NCBI RefSeq assembly: GCF_034313965.1
Contig: NZ_JAVIWQ010000003.1
Span: 1 to 25,845, forward strand
Direction: 5' to 3'
DNA length: 25,845 nt
Origin: Herbaspirillum sp. RTI4
Lineage (GTDB): Bacteria > Pseudomonadota > Gammaproteobacteria > Burkholderiales > Burkholderiaceae_D
A program made the translations under genes and the position numbers. Position 1 is the first letter of the stretch; each line of letters opens with the position of its first letter. The notes below the pieces were generated by a model. The model did no database searches. It was not told where the DNA came from and was given only the letters and a program-made list of their open reading frames with translations. Shown here in pieces: positions 22,083 to 25,845 of this stretch.

Positions 22083-22177
22083 CGTTTGGAAAGAGATTGA
22101 AGCCGGAATGGGCGAGCCAACGGCTTTTCGTTGGCTCGATGCGCAGCACGAAAGCCCGGTTTCCGGCCTGCCGGAAA
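22037..22177. repeat. Three consecutive hairpins downstream of repA
   Basis: Three perfect stems occur in a row: AAGGGGGGC/GCCCCCCTT (22037-22060, six-base loop), CGAGCCAACG/CGTTGGCTCG (22113-22138, six-base loop) and TTTCCGGC/GCCGGAAA (22160-22177, two-base gap). They lie just past the repA stop (22211) on its strand and may end its transcript, although no T-run is seen. They could also form a structured RNA read from the plus strand. Confidence 0.45.
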
Positions 22178-22210
22178 TTCCCCATAGCCTGTCGCTGTAT
22201 CCCTCATGAG

Positions 22211-23305
22211 CTACGCCGAACGTTCGCGCTGGCCACCGGCCAATGCCACCGCCAGCTTCTTGGGATTCTTGACGTAAAAAGTTACTTGATCCTTCGCCCG
22301 GTCGTAAAACATACGATATTCCGGTAACGTGTCGGCCTTGATGATGCCAACAACCTGGCTGCGAAACGCTCGGATATGGCTATGCGCGCCGCATTTCTCG
22401 CGCAACAGTTCCAGCCCAATCACCCATAAGGCTTGCTGCCCGCAATGCTTGCGCACGATTTCGTACAGCCGCCGCTCCAAGGGCTTGCGCAGCCGGAAAT
22501 AATCGCGGTGGATCGTCAGCACTTCATGCGCCTGCACCGCATTAAAAAGCCACTTCGACAAAGTGACCTCGACGGCAATCATGCGTTCGTCGTCCGGCGA
22601 CTTTTCAATGATCGACCAACTGTCGATGATGCCAAAGCCCTGCTTGACGCGCTGGCCACCGGTCTTAATATCGGTCTTGATCGACGTGCCGCGCAAGCGC
22701 TCGAACGTCGTTTCTAGCCGCTGGTACTCCTTCCCTCCGGTCGGCTTGTTGGTGGACACCAGGTAGTCATACACCACAAAGCGCACCGTCCGGTTTTTGG
22801 CGTCCTGCCGACTGCTGTTTAGCGCCTCGGTCATCTGCGACACCACAAAAATCAATACATCCTTATCGAACTGCGTTGCCCTGCCCTGGACGCTTGGCGT
22901 CACGGTGACAGACCGGTTCCCGTCCTTGCTCTCCCAATGCCACACGCTCAAATCCGGCTGCGTCGCCAACGTGAAAATGGGAGCCTCCATACTCGCGCCA
23001 TCGTCCTTCATGGCGTAATCGAACATGTCACACAGAAAAAAATCCCGCTCGATGTGACGCACCGGCAAGAGCTTTGAGCGGCCGCGTTTGGCGCTGGCCA
23101 CCTCGATCTTCACGTCAGCGCTTCCAAGAGGCGACGGCGCATCGATCACCGATACCATCGCCGCCAGTTCGTCCGGCGATAACGGCGTATCACTACCGGA
23201 ATCGAACAATTCCGGCTGCTGCTGATCGAGACGTTCCGCCGCCTTGGCTTGCCTGGAAGCATGCAAGCTGTTTATGGCGTCATTGAGCGTCTTCGTTGAT
23301 TTCAT
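22211..23305 (-). CDS. repA: Plasmid replication initiator RepA (RPA family)
   Basis: A 364-aa initiator of the replication initiator protein A family. The hallmark VRHIERDFFLCDMFDYAMKD lies at about residues 82-101, followed by ASMEAPIFTLAT. Two winged-helix-like regions follow (about 140-230 and 240-345), including RDYFRLRKPLERRLYEIVRK, a probable DNA-recognition helix pair. The first 70 residues are a polar leader. It would bind the four iterons, open the origin with DnaA and load the helicase. It is the third gene of a parA-RHH-repA operon, 32 bp after the RHH gene. Its own ribosome binding site is weak, suggesting expression partly by read-through. The family usually regulates itself and copy number. 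Confidence 0.88.
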   Translation of the reverse strand: MKSTKTLNDAINSLHASRQAKAAERLDQQQPELFDSGSDTPLSPDELAAMVSVIDAPSPLGSADVKIEVASAKRGRSKLLPVRHIERDFFLCDMFDYAMKDDGASMEAPIFTLATQPDLSVWHWESKDGNRSVTVTPSVQGRATQFDKDVLIFVVSQMTEALNSSRQDAKNRTVRFVVYDYLVSTNKPTGGKEYQRLETTFERLRGTSIKTDIKTGGQRVKQGFGIIDSWSIIEKSPDDERMIAVEVTLSKWLFNAVQAHEVLTIHRDYFRLRKPLERRLYEIVRKHCGQQALWVIGLELLREKCGAHSHIRAFRSQVVGIIKADTLPEYRMFYDRAKDQVTFYVKNPKKLAVALAGGQRERSA

Positions 23306-23337
23306 TGGCCGGATTTTTCAGCGGTAAGTTTCAATTA

Positions 23338-23595
23338 TTACAACGCCTCAATGGTCACGCCATGTTCAACCATGCGGTAAACGGCCATGTTGATGACCGC
23401 TGCGCGGGACTGGCCTAGCTTGGCCGCCAGCTCGTCCACGCGCTCAAGCAGCGTCGGCGCAATCGTCAACGTCACTTGCAGCTTTTTACCTTTGCGAACG
23501 TACTTCGGCTTGTGCGGCTCTTCCGCCGCTGCGTCTGGTGCGCCGGAAATGAAGGTATCGACACTTGGTTTCGGCTTAGGTCTTGTAATTGACAT
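23338..23595 (-). CDS. RHH partition/DNA-binding protein (ParB/ParG-like)
   Basis: An 85-aa basic protein with a disordered Lys/Pro-rich N-terminus (about 1-36) and a C-terminal ribbon-helix-helix domain (about 37-85: KKLQVTLTIAPTLLERVDEL to SRAAVINMAVYRMVEHG). This is the architecture of ParG-type centromere binders. There the tail stimulates the ParA ATPase and the RHH dimer binds the centromere and operator. It lies directly after parA, with 37 bp between them, and before repA. The ribosome binding site GGAG is well placed. The palindrome at 23624-23640 lies in its leader. A plain CopG-type copy-number repressor is the alternative. Confidence 0.72.
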   Translation of the reverse strand: MSITRPKPKPSVDTFISGAPDAAAEEPHKPKYVRKGKKLQVTLTIAPTLLERVDELAAKLGQSRAAVINMAVYRMVEHGVTIEAL

Positions 23596-23623
23596 TTCAT
23601 TTACTCCAACTTTTAACTACACC

Positions 23624-23640
23624 ATCTTAATATTAAAATA
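23624..23640. promoter_or_regulatory. AT-rich palindrome between parA and the RHH gene
   Basis: The core TTAATATTAA (23627-23636), with flanks ATC and AAT, overlaps the parA stop codon and precedes the RHH gene. The same core recurs before parA and in the 40-bp palindrome at 25223-25262. It is a candidate operator or centromere site for the RHH protein. Confidence 0.45.
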
Positions 23641-24274
23641 GTGCATTAACAAGTGCATTTAACTCATCCGATGCCTTCTTGTCCTTCGGGCTGATTTCCA
23701 GCACGGAAAGCCCCTTCCCCGCTGCGTTGGCAAATATTTTGCGACGGCGGATTGGCGTATTCAGGTACACAAACTGCGGCACGTCGGCCACGGCGGCGGC
23801 GGCTTCGGCATTGTCGCCGGACGCCTCGCCTGGATCGGCAAAGTTCAGCACCGCATGGGCGCGCAGCCCATCCCGCACACTGCGGGCCTCATCAACCAGC
23901 GACGCAATGTCATTCAGTGCCCACACGTCATAGCTACGCGGCTGGAATGGCACCAGCAACACGTCGGACAGGACAAGGGCGGCGCGTAGCGCCGTCGAGT
24001 CCCTACCACCAGCGTCGATGATGATGTCGTCGAATTTCGATGCCTGCTGCTGAACTTGCGCGCGCAAGGTAGGGCCATCCGCATATTGCGCGCATGCGAT
24101 ACCTGGCGCGTGTCCGGCGTCCAAACGAATGCTGATGGCGGTCTGCGCCGTGCCTTGGCGGTCGCCGTCGATCAACCATACATCCCGGCCAGCCAGTGCG
24201 CGGGCAATGGCGACATTCAAAGCAAGGGTGGTCTTGCCGACTCCGCCTTTTGTGTTGCCTACCGTCAAAATCAT
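23633..24274 (-). CDS. parA: Plasmid partition ATPase ParA (type Ib-like)
   Basis: A 213-aa ATPase. The deviant Walker A is NTKGGVGKTTL near residues 7-17, with the signature lysine of the ParA/MinD class. VWLIDGDRQGTA and DIIIDAGGRDS are the A-prime and Walker B-like motifs, the latter typical of small plasmid ParA proteins. There is no N-terminal helix-turn-helix, so it fits the short type Ib class paired with an RHH partner. A TTG at 24280 is in frame, but the ATG at 24274 has AGG suitably upstream and is preferred. That ribosome binding site overlaps the palindrome at 24281-24302, so binding there would block its own translation or transcription. It heads the parA-RHH-repA operon. Confidence 0.88.
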   Translation of the reverse strand: MILTVGNTKGGVGKTTLALNVAIARALAGRDVWLIDGDRQGTAQTAISIRLDAGHAPGIACAQYADGPTLRAQVQQQASKFDDIIIDAGGRDSTALRAALVLSDVLLVPFQPRSYDVWALNDIASLVDEARSVRDGLRAHAVLNFADPGEASGDNAEAAAAVADVPQFVYLNTPIRRRKIFANAAGKGLSVLEISPKDKKASDELNALVNALF

Positions 24275-24280
24275 ATACAA

Positions 24281-24302
24281 CCTATTTTAATATTAAAGTA
24301 GG
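24281..24302. promoter_or_regulatory. Palindromic operator-like site before parA
   Basis: CCTATTTTAATATTAAAGTAGG is a 22-bp dyad with one mismatched pair, described here as arms CCTATTTTAAT and ATTAAAGTAGG. It abuts the parA start and includes its ribosome binding site. It is the best candidate for the par operator. Confidence 0.55.
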
Positions 24303-24409
24303 TGTTTATTATATCGTTACAGTGTATTTAGTCAATTAAAACAACCTCTTTTAACGTTCAACGAACATTGTCATGCCAAGCACAATGACTGCGGCATGGC
24401 GGGGAAACG

Positions 24410-24445
24410 AAGGCGGCGCAACCCATCGTCGAGTGACGCCGCCTT
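24410..24445. terminator. Likely terminator hairpin
   Basis: AAGGCGGCG (24410-24418) pairs perfectly with CGCCGCCTT (24437-24445) around an 18-base loop. It lies 11 bp after the stop of the membrane-protein gene on the minus strand and could insulate it from parA. Confidence 0.5.
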
Positions 24446-24455
24446 TCGAAATTGA

Positions 24456-25190
24456 CTAATTGGGCTTTTGATTCTTGGTCTCGAACCTTGCTATGTGGCA
24501 ATCCTGCGCTTGCTTCGCTCCCTCCATCGAGCGCTCGATACGTGATGACAACGTTCCCCACAATTCATACTGCGGCGGGTAGATCTGTTCCAACTCGAAC
24601 CTTTGGATGCAGACTTTTGCAAGAGCCATGCTTTTATCGGCCAACGTTAAGATCATGTTAAAGATGTTGACTGGCAACTGCCCTTCCCGTCCCCACCAGT
24701 CAGACACGAATTTGTGCAAAGCGTGAAGGGAATCGTAAAAGGTAATAAGCGCGGTCGCATCTTCGCCGGGCAAATCCCGGAACTGCGGCGCATTCGGATA
24801 CAGCACTGGCATATACGGGATGAAATCTTCCTGCAAGTCGTTCGTCTTGGTTTCTTTCCCAGCGGAAGCGATTGCGAAATTCGGGATGGCGCGCTGATGA
24901 ATGTACAGAACGCGCTCGATAGTCCGATTCAATTCCGGTGCAAGATACCTGCGCGCATCAACTTCCCGTCGCACCTTGTCCTCGGCGTTAGAACGTCGAT
25001 TATTCAGCTCCGTGACCCATGCCCCCAACAACGAAGCTCCGGCACCGAACAACGCTCCTGAGATCATCGTGACTTTGGTGGATAAGGACAGAACGCCGAC
25101 CGTAAACAGCGAAGCCGCCAGCACCATATGCGGGTTCTTCCGAACAAAATTGAAGATTGCGGTGACCTTCATTTTTATAAAAAATATCAT
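24456..25190 (-). CDS. Unknown membrane protein
   Basis: A 244-aa protein of unknown function. After a basic N-terminus there is a hydrophobic hairpin: MVLAASLFTVGVLSL, and then a Gly-rich second helix, MISGALFGAGASLLGAWV, probably both in the inner membrane. The remaining 185 residues are soluble, helical and polar, with no recognised domain. They include RRYLAPELNRTIERVLYIHQ and DWWGREGQLP. The frame is open to 25232, but that lies in the 40-bp palindrome. I chose the ATG at 25190, with GGAAT upstream; the ATG at 25172 is possible. It follows the Abi-like gene in the same direction, separated by the palindrome. A membrane effector or partner for that HEPN gene is conceivable but unsupported. 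Confidence 0.55.
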   Translation of the reverse strand: MIFFIKMKVTAIFNFVRKNPHMVLAASLFTVGVLSLSTKVTMISGALFGAGASLLGAWVTELNNRRSNAEDKVRREVDARRYLAPELNRTIERVLYIHQRAIPNFAIASAGKETKTNDLQEDFIPYMPVLYPNAPQFRDLPGEDATALITFYDSLHALHKFVSDWWGREGQLPVNIFNMILTLADKSMALAKVCIQRFELEQIYPPQYELWGTLSSRIERSMEGAKQAQDCHIARFETKNQKPN

Positions 25191-25222
25191 CGTTGCATTC
25201 CGATTTTTCAGATTCCATCGAA

Positions 25223-25262
25223 AAAATAACACTTATTTTAATATTAAAATAAGTGTTATTTT
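25223..25262. repeat. 40-bp perfect AT-rich palindrome
   Basis: From AAAATAACACTTATTTTAAT (25223-25242) the next 20 bases are its exact inverse complement, so the 40-bp dyad has no mismatch. The centre TTTTAATATTAAAA is the core found at the par sites. It lies between the Abi-like gene and the membrane-protein gene. It could be a parS-like site, a shared operator or a cruciform. Confidence 0.7.
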
Positions 25263-25290
25263 AATTATTTTAAAGTTTAAAAACATGAAA

Positions 25291-25845
25291 TTAAGGCTTT
25301 AACGCTATCATTGCAGTTACCGTCTCGATGGATTTCAACCAGGCCACCGTATGCCAGCAGCGCATAGCAACCAACTCCGTAATGGCCGCCATGTTTTGCA
25401 TCAGCGGCGCTTTGAAAATCGGCTCATGATGCGCAATGCGGTTGCGGAATTTGCGCAATTGCTCCATGTCGTTGTACATGGCAACGCGAGCCTGCGCCAC
25501 AGTCAGCCCAGGCTGGATATTTGGAAAAACTTGAAACAGTAAGGGAGTCCAAAGCCGTTGATCGTGCCTGGCAGTCAACATCTGCGACCAGAAAGCAAGT
25601 TTCAGCTCTGGGATGATTTTCCCTGTGCTTGTAAATTTGTTCCGCTGGGAAAATAAATCCTGCCTTGGGCTATAGCCATTGTGCGGATTCGGCAACGTCC
25701 GCTCAAAACCACTCGCCCAGGGCCACCTAGCGCCATATTTCGCCTCAATCGCCTCAGAAATCGCATTGCGAAGTACGACTGAGCAAATTTCCAATGGCGT
25801 CAAAAATGCCCCGGAAATTTCCGAATTCCACCGATAAAGTGCCAG
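25291..25845 (-). CDS. Abi-like HEPN protein, 5' end beyond window
   Basis: At least 184 residues of an Abi-like protein. The reading frame is open to the last base of the window, so the N-terminus is missing. The visible start reads LALYRWNSEISGAFLTPLEI, a segment typical of the internal first helix of this family (ALxLYxWN). VVLRNAISEAI and the NPHNGYSPRQD region follow. RKFRNRIAHHEPIF has the HEPN RNase motif Rx4H (RNRIAHHE). It ends with the SIETVTAMIALKP tail. Members are annotated as abortive-infection or Abi-family proteins and are thought to act by RNA cleavage. The TTG at 25803 is not the start. The gene is separate from the type VII toxin and is a second HEPN protein on this molecule. 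Confidence 0.72.
   Translation of the reverse strand: MALYRWNSEISGAFLTPLEICSVVLRNAISEAIEAKYGARWPWASGFERTLPNPHNGYSPRQDLFSQRNKFTSTGKIIPELKLAFWSQMLTARHDQRLWTPLLFQVFPNIQPGLTVAQARVAMYNDMEQLRKFRNRIAHHEPIFKAPLMQNMAAITELVAMRCWHTVAWLKSIETVTAMIALKP

Noticed and set aside
21953..22327. A 124-aa plus-strand frame overlapping the end of repA
   Set aside because: It runs through three hairpins and into repA antisense, and has no recognisable domain.
1..25845. The window as a complete circular plasmid
   Set aside because: Joining the ends extends the Abi-like frame to an ATG at 57, but the added 19-20 residues do not resemble the usual family N-terminus and no ribosome binding site is seen. Closure cannot be decided from the sequence.

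Overview
The window looks like part or most of a mobilisable accessory plasmid from a proteobacterium, most likely a betaproteobacterium of the Burkholderiales type. I infer this from the moderately high GC genes, the RP4/pTF-FC2-like mobilisation layout, the RepA-type initiator and a KfrA-like remnant. It has no rRNA or tRNA genes, no chromosomal housekeeping genes and no CRISPR array. The gene at the right edge runs off the sequence, so I do not assume the window is a closed circle.

Layout, left to right. (1) 1-2,680: a terminator-like hairpin and a minus-strand operon of a tyrosine recombinase plus two small unknown genes. (2) 2,600-3,560: a plus-strand YfbU-domain gene with its own ribbon-helix-helix (RHH) domain and a tandem operator-like repeat, followed by a 50-bp palindrome and a 38-bp Tn3-family-like inverted repeat. 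(3) 3,580-9,680: a minus-strand operon of three overlapping genes, namely an MmeI-like adenine methyltransferase, an SF2 helicase and a GIY-YIG nuclease. It resembles a restriction-modification or phage-defence system with the nuclease on a separate chain, and it is the best candidate for an under-described system here. (4) 9,700-12,300: a KTSC-domain gene and an ABC/SMC-like ATPase with a CPFC (zinc-hook-like) motif, of the AAA_13/RloC/PrrC kind. (5) 12,370-18,040: the mobilisation region. A MobC/TraJ-like accessory gene and a relaxase-primase gene run left from oriT, and TraK-, TraL- and TraM-like genes plus one unknown gene run right.

(6) 18,060-20,660: a truncated kfrA-like coiled-coil gene abuts a five-gene minus-strand operon: MntA antitoxin, HepT toxin, two unknown genes and a serine resolvase. 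A second Tn3-like inverted repeat bounds it on the right, which suggests a transposon derivative without a transposase. (7) 20,660-22,210: a mostly non-coding region with a 150-bp nested inverted repeat, GC-rich tandem repeats, four iterons with DnaA boxes (the replication origin), a small basic ORF and a possible structured RNA. (8) 22,210-24,300: a parA - RHH partition gene - repA operon on the minus strand. (9) 24,450-25,845: a membrane protein and a partial Abi-like HEPN gene. AT-rich palindromes sharing TTAATATTAA recur around the par genes and between the last two genes.

Together, RepA with the iterons replicates the plasmid. ParA with the RHH protein, the toxin-antitoxin pair and the resolvases would stabilise it. 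The mob genes allow transfer with a helper conjugation system. The methyltransferase/helicase/GIY-YIG operon, the AAA ATPase and the Abi-like gene form a defence-rich cargo. These roles come from recognised motifs and gene context only; no database search was run.
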